Below, piece after piece: positions 37,301-43,881 of a DNA stretch of 64,000 nt. Under the pieces are notes generated by a model, which was not told the origin of the DNA, searched no databases, and saw nothing but the letters and a program-made list of their open reading frames with translations. Source of the stretch: Arenivirga flava (GTDB lineage: Bacteria; Actinomycetota; Actinomycetes; Actinomycetales; Microbacteriaceae). The DNA lies in the NCBI RefSeq assembly GCF_030161575.1, contig NZ_BSUL01000001.1:1364001-1428000 (forward strand), read 5' to 3'. Made by a program: the position numbers and the translations under genes. Positions within the stretch are counted from its first letter, which is position 1; each line of letters begins with the position of its first letter.

Positions 37301-37949
37301 TGCCGAGCGGCTCGCCCGCGAACGACGGGTTCTCGGGCGCGATGCCGGTGTCGAGGACGCCGACCACGACCCCCTCGCCCACGCGCTCCGCCCCGCCGAG
37401 CTGCTCCCACACGCCGCCCGCGCCGTCGAGGCCGAGGAACTCGGTGCCGTACTGCGGCGCCGCCTGCACCTGCTGCAGCTCGTTGGGAACGACGGCCACG
37501 ACGTCCTTGCGCGCCGCGAGCTCGGCGGCCTGGTCGGCGCTGAGGTCGGCCGCGAAGCCGTTGAAGGTCAGCGTGTAGTTGTAGATGACGTCGGCGCCGA
37601 CGTCGGCCGCCGCGTCGCTCTGCTGCTGCTCGAGATGGGCGCTGTACGCCTCGACCTCGGCCGACTCGGCGTCGAGCTGGTCGCCGGCCTCCGGCGCGGT
37701 GCGCTGCAGCTGCTGCGTGCCGCCGTCGTAGGTCGACGCGGCCTCGTCCGCCAGCTGCACGATGTAGCGGCCCGGCTCGAAGCTCGTGACCGGGATGCTC
37801 GGCGAGGGCGCCGCCGAGGCGGCTCCGCCGACCGCCAGGGAGCCCGCGACGAGCGCGACGCCGAGCGCGCCCGCCAGTGCTCGATGCGGTGCTCGATGCG
37901 GTGCTCGGTATGGTGCTGCAGACGGGCGCTGCCCGCGTGGTGCTCTCAC
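34308..37949 (-). CDS. Secreted subtilisin-like serine protease (S8) with PA domain
   Basis: A 1213-residue exported protease. The signal peptide (residues 1-47) ends near GGAASA; its first part contains a 12-bp DNA repeat encoding APHR copies. An I9-type propeptide lies at about 55-165. The catalytic triad is intact: Asp in VGVLDTGIAPE (about 200), His in GDGHGSHTGGTAVG (about 292), and Ser in FLSGTSMSSPHVAGLAALYL (about 618), with oxyanion Asn in ASAGNSGPG (about 402). A protease-associated domain is inserted near 440-560. The C-terminal 500 residues are fibronectin- or Ig-like wall domains. No membrane anchor or LPXTG motif is visible. The GTG start has GAGGAAGAGGA upstream. Confidence 0.93.
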   Translation of the reverse strand: MRAPRGQRPSAAPYRAPHRAPHRALAGALGVALVAGSLAVGGAASAAPSPSIPVTSFEPGRYIVQLADEAASTYDGGTQQLQRTAPEAGDQLDAESAEVEAYSAHLEQQQSDAAADVGADVIYNYTLTFNGFAADLSADQAAELAARKDVVAVVPNELQQVQAAPQYGTEFLGLDGAGGVWEQLGGAERVGEGVVVGVLDTGIAPENPSFAGEPLGTAPGDAPYLDGDAITFAKGDGETFTGVCETGAGFAADDCSTKIVGARSYVDGFGADRIGGADVGEYLSPRDGDGHGSHTGGTAVGNHEVTPTVLGREFPAISGVAPAAKIAAYKVCWSGPDPVGSDDDGCASADLLAAINQAVADGVDVINYSIGGGAADTTVSPTDQAFLGAAAAGVFVAASAGNSGPGASTLDNASPWITTVAASTIPNYEATATLGDGRAFAGASISVAEGEPVEAPLVLASDAVAEGRTAEEAELCAPGSLDAAAVEGSIVVCLRGVTDRVSKSAEVADKGGVGVLLINPTPSSLDNDAHSIPTVHVDADALEAVTAYAATEGATVTLSAGNSTDVEFATPQVAGFSSRGPVEADGSDILKPDVIAPGVGILAPTNNPEDGDPTWAFLSGTSMSSPHVAGLAALYLGERPNATPAEVKSALMTTAYDTVDASGTAVTDPFAQGAGHADPTRFFEPGLLYLNGLDDWYSYIQGIGYDVGVEPVDASDLNLASIAIGELTGTETITRTVTATQAGTFEASVDIPGVEAVVEPSTLAFGAAGETAEFTVAFSNAGAPLDEFATGSLTWTGGETTVRSPLAIRPVTLVAPDEVIGEGVDGSVDVEVTPGGDGPIALSTSGLARGTLLPDASDPASAHSGAGLAGDEFTWEVEVPEGAEFARFDLASTEQTADLDLVVYRLDGPGGAPVQGWQSATASADERVDLPSPEPGSYRVTASVYSVATAGQPVAFDLTTTSIVPGTDLAGLALDPAVLEGSTGVPASYTASWSGLEPRSDYLGLVRYGETGVVTAVTVETGEAPSPEPQAPVALEAPTVSGTPEVGERLVATPGVWDAEGLRYAYQWLADGEPIAGATGQRFRLTEAQQGAAVAVRVTASVEGRPDGTAESEPVTVLYDASLQLSVQPRIVLGNRALTVTVRADSSADAAPTGTATVRFAGRDHEVELVDGIGSVRIDRPARGLHIVTASYDGDEATAAATDARSWALVIRF

Positions 37950-38046
37950 GTGCGTCCTCTTCCTCGATGACTCACGGGCCCGGCGGGTAGGCCGGTCCCG
38001 TCTCTGGGAGCAGTCGGGTCTGCTGCGATCACCATAGGGCAGATTT

Positions 38047-38063
38047 ACCCCCGTTCAGGGGGT
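38047..38063. promoter_or_regulatory. ACCCCC/GGGGGT dyad upstream of the subtilase
   Basis: ACCCCC-GTTCA-GGGGGT is a perfect 6-bp dyad about 100 bases before the subtilase start. It resembles the C5/G5 dyad in front of the CAP gene. A possible -10 box TATGGT lies between it and the gene on the minus strand. Confidence 0.4.
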
Positions 38064-38113
38064 TCATCGAGGAAGCGTGTTTCGGGGGCGTAAAACCTTC
38101 GCGAGGCGACGCC

Positions 38114-38148
38114 GAGCGGATGCGCGCGGCGGCCGCCCGCATCCGCTC
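38114..38148. repeat. Inverted pair of the GCGGATGC octamer
   Basis: GAGCGGATGCG and its exact inverse CGCATCCGCTC flank a GC-rich 13-nt spacer between icd and the subtilase promoter. Confidence 0.55.
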
Positions 38149-38169
38149 GCCCAGCATCCCTGGAACGAC

Positions 38170-38202
38170 GGATGGCCCGGTGCGATCCGCACCGGGCCAT
38201 CC
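38170..38202 (-). terminator. Hairpin after icd
   Basis: GGATGGCCCGGTGCG pairs perfectly with its inverse around a 3-nt loop, 14 bases beyond the icd stop. GGAACGAC precedes it, a flank seen at other terminators in the window. Confidence 0.8.
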
Positions 38203-38215
38203 GCTTCGATCGGTC

Positions 38216-39433
38216 CTACGCCGCGAGACGCGCCGAGAGGTTCTCGTCGAGCGCCGCGAGGAAGTCCTCGGTCGTGAGCCACTGCTGCTCGGGGCCGACC
38301 AGGATCGCGAGGTCCTTCGTCATCTTGCCGCTCTCGACGGTCTTGATGACGACGTCCTCGAGGGTGTTCGCGAAGTCGATGAGCTCCTGGTTGCCGTCGA
38401 GCTTGCCGCGGTGGATCAGGCCGCGCGTCCACGCGTAGATCGAGGCGATCGGATTCGTCGACGTGGGCTTGCCGGCCTGGTGCTGGCGGTAGTGGCGCGT
38501 GACCGTGCCGTGCGCCGCCTCGGCCTCGACGACCTTGCCGTCCGGGGTCGACAGCACGCTCGTCATGAGGCCGAGCGAGCCGAAGCCCTGGGCGACGGTG
38601 TCGGACTGCACGTCGCCGTCGTAGTTCTTCGTAGCCCAGACGTAGCCGCCCTCCCACTTGAGCGCGCTCGCGACCATGTCGTCGATCAGGCGGTGCTCGT
38701 AGGTGAGGCCCGCCTCGGCGAACTTGTCGGCGAACTCGGCGTCGAAGACCTCCTGGAACAGGTCCTTGAAGCGGCCGTCGTACGCCTTGAGGATGGTGTT
38801 CTTGGTCGACAGGTAGACCGGGTAGTTGCGCGAGAGGCCGTAGTTCATGCTGGCGCGCGCGAAGTCGCGGATCGACTCGTCGAGGTTGTACATCGCCATC
38901 GCGACGCCACCGCCGGGAGCCTGGAAGACCTCGAAGCTCTGCGCCTCCGAACCGTCCTGCGGCTGGAAGCTCACGGTCAGCGTGCCCGGGCGGTCGAACA
39001 CGAAGTCGGTGGCGCGGTACTGGTCGCCGAACGCGTGGCGGCCGACGATGATCGGCTTGTTCCAGCCCGGCACCAGGCGCGGGATGTTCGAGATGATGAT
39101 CGGCTCGCGGAAGATCACGCCGCCGAGGATGTTGCGGATCGTGCCGTTCGGCGAGCGCCACATCTTCTTGAGGCCGAACTCCTCGACGCGGGCCTCGTCG
39201 GGCGTGATCGTGGCGCACTTGACGCCGACGCCGTGCTTCTTGATGGCCTCGGCGGCATCGATCGTGACCTGGTCGTCGGTCGCGTCGCGGTGCTCGATGC
39301 CGAGGTCGTAGTACTCGAGCGTGAGGTCGAGGTAGGGGTGGATGAGGCGGTCCTTGATGAACTGCCAGATGATGCGGGTCATCTCGTCGCCGTCGAGCTC
39401 GACGACGGTGCCTTCTACCTTGATCTTGGCCAC
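38216..39433 (-). CDS. icd: Isocitrate dehydrogenase, NADP-dependent (eukaryote-like dimeric type)
   Basis: Oxidative decarboxylation of isocitrate to 2-oxoglutarate in the TCA cycle. At 405 aa it belongs to the dimeric subfamily II rather than the monomeric enzyme found in corynebacteria. Diagnostic segments are [20 protein letters not shown] at the start, [20 protein letters not shown] with the substrate-binding Ser, [20 protein letters not shown], and [20 protein letters not shown] for NADP. The GTG start has AGGAGGTTCC upstream; TAGGCT at 39479-39484 is a possible -10 box. Confidence 0.96.
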   Translation of the reverse strand: MAKIKVEGTVVELDGDEMTRIIWQFIKDRLIHPYLDLTLEYYDLGIEHRDATDDQVTIDAAEAIKKHGVGVKCATITPDEARVEEFGLKKMWRSPNGTIRNILGGVIFREPIIISNIPRLVPGWNKPIIVGRHAFGDQYRATDFVFDRPGTLTVSFQPQDGSEAQSFEVFQAPGGGVAMAMYNLDESIRDFARASMNYGLSRNYPVYLSTKNTILKAYDGRFKDLFQEVFDAEFADKFAEAGLTYEHRLIDDMVASALKWEGGYVWATKNYDGDVQSDTVAQGFGSLGLMTSVLSTPDGKVVEAEAAHGTVTRHYRQHQAGKPTSTNPIASIYAWTRGLIHRGKLDGNQELIDFANTLEDVVIKTVESGKMTKDLAILVGPEQQWLTTEDFLAALDENLSARLAA

Positions 39434-39543
39434 GGAACCTCCTGGGTCTCAGGCGCCCCTCGATGGACACCGCCGTCCAGCCTACCCGCCGCGGCGGATA
39501 TCTCGACGTCGAGAGATCCATGCTCGCTCGCAGGCCGGACCAC

Positions 39544-39549
39544 TAGCCT
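39544..39549 (+). promoter_or_regulatory. -10 box of a leaderless GNAT transcript
   Basis: TAGCCT ends 6 nt before the ATG at 39556. Confidence 0.55.
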
Positions 39550-39555
39550 TCGCAC

Positions 39556-40008
39556 ATGTCGGATCTGCGCCTCGAGCCCCTCTCCGCCGCGACGATCGCC
39601 GCCGCGCACAGCCTCGCGCTGCGCCCGGGGCAGGAGCAGTACATCGCGCCCGTCTCGTACTCCATCGCCGAACCGCTGCTCGATCCCTCGACCTCGTGGC
39701 CCCGGGTCGTGGTCGACGGCGACACGGTCGTCGGCTACATCATGGGCCACTTCGACCCGGAGCACCCCAAGGAAGAATTCCGCAGCGTGCTGTGGCGCAT
39801 CAACGTCGACGGCGACGCGCAGCAGAGCGGCATCGGCACCTTCGCCGCGCACGCCCTCGCGGAGGAGGCCCGCCAGCGCGGCTTCGACCGCCTCACCGTG
39901 ATCTGGGACGGCGGCGACGAGGGCCCCGAGCGCTTCTTCCTCTCCGTGGGGTTCCGTCCGATCGGCGAGACCGAGTACGGCGAGGTGCTGGGCGCGCTCG
40001 AGCTGTGA
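39556..40008 (+). CDS. GNAT family N-acetyltransferase (polyamine acetyltransferase-like)
   Basis: A 150-residue acetyltransferase similar to small spermine/spermidine or diamine acetyltransferases. It opens with LRLEPLSAATIAAAHSLALR and has VVDGDTVVGYIMGHFDP. The acetyl-CoA loop is QQSGIGTFAAHALAEEARQR (about 93-112), and RFFLSVGFRPIGETEYGEV near the end is the typical last strand. The polyamine assignment is only by general resemblance. It overlaps the next gene by 4 bases (GTGA). Confidence 0.82.
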   Translation: MSDLRLEPLSAATIAAAHSLALRPGQEQYIAPVSYSIAEPLLDPSTSWPRVVVDGDTVVGYIMGHFDPEHPKEEFRSVLWRINVDGDAQQSGIGTFAAHALAEEARQRGFDRLTVIWDGGDEGPERFFLSVGFRPIGETEYGEVLGALEL

Positions 40009-40517
40009 CGCTGCGACGCGTCGTGCAGGCGGTGCTGGGACGGGGCGCCGGGTCCTCGACACCGGAGGGGACGGATGCGGCCGAGCGCGCATCCGCTCGT
40101 CCCGCCCGCGCCGATGGTCGATCGGAAGGAGCGATGCCGGCGCGCGCATCCGCTCGCCCCGCCCCCTCCCCCGACGCCGGACCGTTCGAGGAGCCGCAGC
40201 CCGACGACGCGGAGGACTTCGCGGGTCGCGTGCACGAGCTGGTGGTCGAGATCCCGCCCGGCCGCACGATGACCTACGGCGAGATCGCCGCCGCCCTCGG
40301 CTCGCGCGCCTCGCGGATGGTCGGCCAGGTCATGTCGCACTCCGGCGGCACCCTGCCGTGGTGGCGGGTCGTGCGCTCCGGCGGGCACCCGCCCCTCGGT
40401 CACGAGGAGGCGGCGCTGCCGCACTACGAGGCCGAGGGCACCCCGGTCGTGCCCGCCGGCACGATCGCCGGCTACCGCGTCGACGTCGCTCGCGCCCGCT
40501 GGACCCCGGAGGGCTGA
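40005..40517 (+). CDS. Alkyltransferase-like protein (MGMT-like DNA-binding domain)
   Basis: The C-terminal 105 residues form an alkyltransferase-like (ATL) domain: RVHELVVEIPPGRTMTYGEI, ALGSRASRMVGQVM and LPWWRVVRSGGHPP. ATL proteins bind O6-alkylguanine and flag it for nucleotide excision repair. The alkyl-acceptor Cys of true methyltransferases (PCHR) is replaced by Trp (PWWR), so no alkyl transfer is expected. The start is uncertain. The GTG at 40005 overlaps the preceding stop, but the first ~55 residues are low complexity and contain inverted GCATCCGC octamers; an ATG at 40134 with GGAAGGAG upstream would give a compact 127-aa protein. Confidence 0.85.
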   Translation: MTLRRVVQAVLGRGAGSSTPEGTDAAERASARPARADGRSEGAMPARASARPAPSPDAGPFEEPQPDDAEDFAGRVHELVVEIPPGRTMTYGEIAAALGSRASRMVGQVMSHSGGTLPWWRVVRSGGHPPLGHEEAALPHYEAEGTPVVPAGTIAGYRVDVARARWTPEG

Positions 40518-40658
40518 GGGCGGGCTCGTCGGCCTGCGAAGGGACCGACGCGGGTGCGCCGCCGCCATCCCTCTCCGGCACTCCACCGCCCTCCCTCTCC
40601 TCAGCCCCGACCTCGCCCCATCAGCCTCCGCTCGCGCCCTCCAAGGGGCACGCCCCAC

Positions 40659-40786
40659 GTGTCATTCGGAGGAGCCGGTTCGACGTCCTGAGGACCGCGG
40701 CTGATGCAGGCCCCGCACTGCGGGGTGCAGGCGAGCGGCGACGGACGTGGTGCGAGCGGGGCCGGCGAGTCCTCCTCTGAATCGCA
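40659..40786. repeat. Inverted-repeat element B1, upstream of DUF559 gene 1
   Basis: ATTCGGAGGAG (40664-40674) faces CTCCTCTGAAT (40772-40782), one G:T-type mismatch, about 97 bases apart. Inside is a shorter hairpin, CCCCGCACTGCGGGG (40711-40725). The element fills most of the 340-base gap between the ATL gene and DUF559 gene 1; the remainder (40518-40658, 40787-40857) shows nothing recognisable besides Pro-coding low complexity. Confidence 0.65.
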
Positions 40787-40857
40787 CGGAGCGACGTGTT
40801 CTCCGCAGATCTCGACGGGCCCCGCCACGGCGCCGATGGCGCCGCCAGCCTCGAGGC

Positions 40858-41739
40858 ATGGGAACGGAGCCGGGCTGGCAGAGCAGGATGGAGGCGGATG
40901 TCCGCGAAGCGGGCGGGATCCTGAAGGCCTCGGTCCTGCTGCGACTGGGATGGCGGCGGCGCGATCTCAGCGCGGCGGTCGCCGGAGGCACGCTCATCCG
41001 CATCCGCAAAGGGCATTACGCCGTTCCCGATCTTCCGCCAGCGGCGATCAGGGCGTTCCGGGTGGGCGGGCGACTGGCCGGCCTCAGCGCTCTCCGGGCG
41101 CGCGGGGTGTGGACGCCGAATCGCGCTCGGGCGTTGTCGGTCGTCGTGCCCACGAACGCGCATGGGCTGCGTCGCCCCGACGACGCGTCGCGTCGACTCC
41201 TCCCCGGCAGCGTGAGGGTGCACTGGTCCACGACGGAGGCCGGACCCGGTCCCGAGTCGGCCGAGCTCGCGCTGCGACGCGCCGCTGCGGAGCTCGCCCC
41301 CGAGCATCTGTTCGCCGTCTTCGAATCGGCTCTCCGAGCGGGGCTGCTGTCGCGCGCCGAGACGGAGCGCCTGCGCGAGCTGTTCATTCGCACTGTCTCC
41401 CCGCACTTCGCCCGAGCCGACGATGCGGCGGAGAGCGGGGCGGAGTCGGTGGTCAAGTTCATGCTCCTCCAGGAGGGCATCGCGTTCCTGCAGCAGGTCG
41501 AGATCCGAGGCGTGGGCCGAGTGGACTTCCTGCTCGGCCGTCGGCAGATCCTCGAAGCGGACGGGGCCGCGTACCACTCGAGTCCTGAGGATTTGGAGCG
41601 CGACCGGCGCAGGGAGGTCGTCGCGGCCGCGCTCGGGTACCGGACGCTCCGCTGCTCGGCGAAGCTCATCGAATCCGAGATCGAGCTCCTCCGGGACGCC
41701 ATGCAGGCCCTCCGAACACACGGGGACCTGCACTCCTGA
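40858..41739 (+). CDS. AbiEi-like wHTH plus DUF559 nuclease-domain protein (copy 1)
   Basis: A 293-residue two-domain protein. Residues 15-60 (LKASVLLRLGWRRRDLSAAV then LIRIRKGHYAVP) match the N-terminal winged helix found in AbiEi-type antitoxins. The C-terminal ~110 residues are a DUF559 domain of the PD-(D/E)XK/Vsr-like nuclease fold: VEIRGVGRVDFLLGRRQILE, with Asp of VDF and Glu and Asp of LEADG as likely metal ligands. The YHSSPEDLERDRRREVV and GYRTLRCSAKLIESE segments follow. No AbiEii toxin gene is next to it. It is flanked on both sides by inverted-repeat elements. The ATG at 40858 has GAGG 4 nt upstream. The biological role is unknown. Confidence 0.78.
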   Translation: MGTEPGWQSRMEADVREAGGILKASVLLRLGWRRRDLSAAVAGGTLIRIRKGHYAVPDLPPAAIRAFRVGGRLAGLSALRARGVWTPNRARALSVVVPTNAHGLRRPDDASRRLLPGSVRVHWSTTEAGPGPESAELALRRAAAELAPEHLFAVFESALRAGLLSRAETERLRELFIRTVSPHFARADDAAESGAESVVKFMLLQEGIAFLQQVEIRGVGRVDFLLGRRQILEADGAAYHSSPEDLERDRRREVVAAALGYRTLRCSAKLIESEIELLRDAMQALRTHGDLHS

Positions 41740-41801
41740 AGCGTGCCGCCAGCGCCCGACCCTGGTTCCGGAGCCGCCTGGGTCGCGCCAGCCGGTTGTG
41801 C

Positions 41802-41912
41802 GATTCGGAGGAGTCTGCTCGGCACCACCGTGACCAGTACACGCGGGAGAACGGCTGTCGGCGAGCGGACGCGGTCCTCCGACGAGGTGAGGCCCTCATC
41901 CTCCTCCGAATG
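41802..41912. repeat. Inverted-repeat element B2, downstream of DUF559 gene 1
   Basis: GATTCGGAGGAG at 41802-41813 faces CTCCTCCGAATG at 41901-41912; 11 bases match exactly, with 87 bases between. The arm sequence is the same as in element B1 on the other side of the gene. Confidence 0.7.
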
Positions 41913-41916
41913 GAAC

Positions 41917-42040
41917 GGGGGCGGAGTGCCTGACAGCCCAGAGCGATGCGCGGGAACGGGGCGGAGTGACTGGCAGCGCCCGGGCGATGCGCGGGCGGGC
42001 GGGGCGGGGCGGAGTGACTGGCAGCGCCCGGGCGATGGGC
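41917..42040. repeat. Three direct repeats of about 32-40 bp
   Basis: A unit beginning GCGGAGTGACTGGCAGCGCC recurs at 41961 and 42009 with 31 or more identical bases, and in degenerate form at 41921 (GCGGAGTGCCTGACAGCCCA). Spacings are 40 and 48 bases. It lies between element B2 and the end of the ABC exporter gene; there is no coding sequence here. Confidence 0.85.
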
Positions 42041-42070
42041 GGGGCGCTCCGCGCGCGCCGGACCCGGCCG

Positions 42071-43881
42071 CTACACCAGCGAGTCGCGCCAGGCGGCGTG
42101 GAGGGTCGCGAAGCGGCCCGTGCCGGCGGTGAGCTCCTCGGGCGAGCCGTCCTCGACGATGCGGCCGTGCTCCATGACGAGCACGCGGTCGGCGATCGCC
42201 ACGGTCGACAGCCGGTGCGCGATGATGATCGCCGTGCGGTCGGCCAGCAGGGTCTGCAGGCCCTGCTGCACGAGGCGCTCGCTCGGGATGTCGAGCTGCG
42301 CCGTCGCCTCGTCGAGGATGAGCACCGCCGGGTTCGCCAGGAACGCGCGCGCGAAGGAGATCAGCTGCCGCTGCCCCGCCGAGACGCGCCCGCCGCGCTT
42401 CGAGACGTCGGTGTCGTAACCGTCCGGCAGCGACGTGATGAAGTCGTGCGCGCCGACCGCGCGCGCCGCCGCGACGACCTCGTCCCGCGTCGCCGTGGGC
42501 TTGCCGAGCTCGATGTTCTGCGCCACGGAGCCGCTGAAGAGGTACGCCTCCTGCGTGACCATGACGATGGCGCGGCGCAGGTCGGGGCTCGAGAGCTCGC
42601 GCAGGTCGACGCCATCGAGCGTGAGCGCCCCGTCGTTCGGGTCGTAGAAGCGGGCCACAAGCTTGGCGAGCGTCGACTTCCCGGCGCCGGTCGTGCCGAC
42701 CAGCGCAAGGGTCTGGCCGGCGGGGATGCGCAGGTCGAACTCGGGCAGGATCACCCGGTCCTCGCGGTACGCGAAGCGCACCCGATCGAAGACGAGCGCG
42801 CCGCGCGCTGCGGGCAGCGGATGCGGGGACGTCGGCTCCGGCACGCTCGGTCGCTCCTCGAGCACCCCGGAGATCTTCTCGAGCGCGGCCGCGGCCCCTG
42901 GTAGGCGTTGTAGAACATGGCCATGTCGTGCATCGGGCCGAAGAAGTTGCGCACGTAGAGCACCGCGCCCAGCAGCACGCCGATCGTGAGCCCTCCCTGC
43001 GGCTCGAGCGTGCGCAGCGCTCCGACGATGAGCACCGTGGCCAGGGTGACGTTGCCGATCAGCACCAGCACCGGCTCGTAGACGCCGAAGAGGCGGATCG
43101 AGCGCAGGTTGATGTCACGGTAGTCCTCGACGTTCTCGCCGTAGCGCACCCGGTTGCGCTCCTCCGCTCGGAACGCCTTGACCGCACGGATGCCCGTCAT
43201 CGTCTCGACGAAGCGCACGATGAGCCGGGCGCTGATGACGCGCGACGTGCGGAACAGCCGCTGCGAGCGCACCTGGAACCAGCGGGTGAGGATCGCCAGC
43301 GGGATGAGCGAGCAGACCAGCATGAGCCCGCTCAGCGGGTCGAGCAGCACGAGGGCCGCCCCGGTGAAGCCCATGTAGAGCAGGCCCGTCGTGAGCTGGT
43401 TGAGACCGGAGTCGAGCAGCTCGCGGATGGCGTCGAGGTCGCTGGTCTGCCGCGAGATGATGCGCCCCGAGGTGTAGCTCTCGTGGAACTCGAGGCTCAG
43501 CTGCTGGGTGTGCCGGAACATCCGGGTGCGCAGCTCGAGCATGATCGCCTGGCTGATCCGCGCGGCCACGCGCACGTACCAGGCGGTCAGCACGGCTCCG
43601 GCGACGGCCGCGGCGATGAAGAGCGCCACGGTGCCGGCGATGGGCGCGACCTCGCCGCCGCGCAGCGCCGAGATGCCCTGGTTGATGCCGTAGGCGATGA
43701 GCGACGGGCCCGCGACCTGGGCGACCGTGGCGACGAGGATGAGCACGATCGCCTGGGCGATGCGCCGCTTGAGCGGGCGCACGAGCGAGCCGAGCAGCCG
43801 CAGCGAGCGGCGGCGAATCTGGCGGCTCTCCTCGCGCGTGTAGTGCTCGCGCTCCTCGCCCTGGACTCCCTGCAGGCTCAC
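42071..43881 (-). pseudogene. Heterodimeric ABC exporter, half with canonical Walker B, frameshifted as sequenced
   Basis: Half-transporter of about 603 aa with an N-terminal six-helix membrane domain and a C-terminal ATPase. The ATPase has Walker [10 protein letters not shown], Walker [13 protein letters not shown] with the catalytic Glu, and H-loop IAHRLSTV, but a degenerate signature VSAGQRQL. This matches the second subunit of asymmetric exporters of the TM287/288 type. Membrane and ATPase parts lie in different frames. One extra G in the sense GGGG run (plus-strand CCCC, 42895-42898) restores [19 protein letters not shown]. The ATG overlaps the stop of the partner gene (ATGA), so both halves are translated together. 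The substrate is unknown. Confidence 0.88.

Noticed and set aside
34095-37970. A 1291-codon open frame on the plus strand opposite the subtilase
   Set aside because: It is a compositional shadow: the opposite strand has a clear protease with all catalytic motifs, and the shadow is a monotonous Arg/Gly/Asp/Val sequence with no domain.
40005-40517. Functional O6-methylguanine-DNA methyltransferase
   Set aside because: The acceptor Cys in PCHR is replaced by Trp (PWWR), so it is an ATL protein.
40858-41739. AbiE toxin-antitoxin system
   Set aside because: Only the antitoxin-type winged helix is present. There is no AbiEii nucleotidyltransferase next to either copy, and the fused domain is a DUF559 nuclease.
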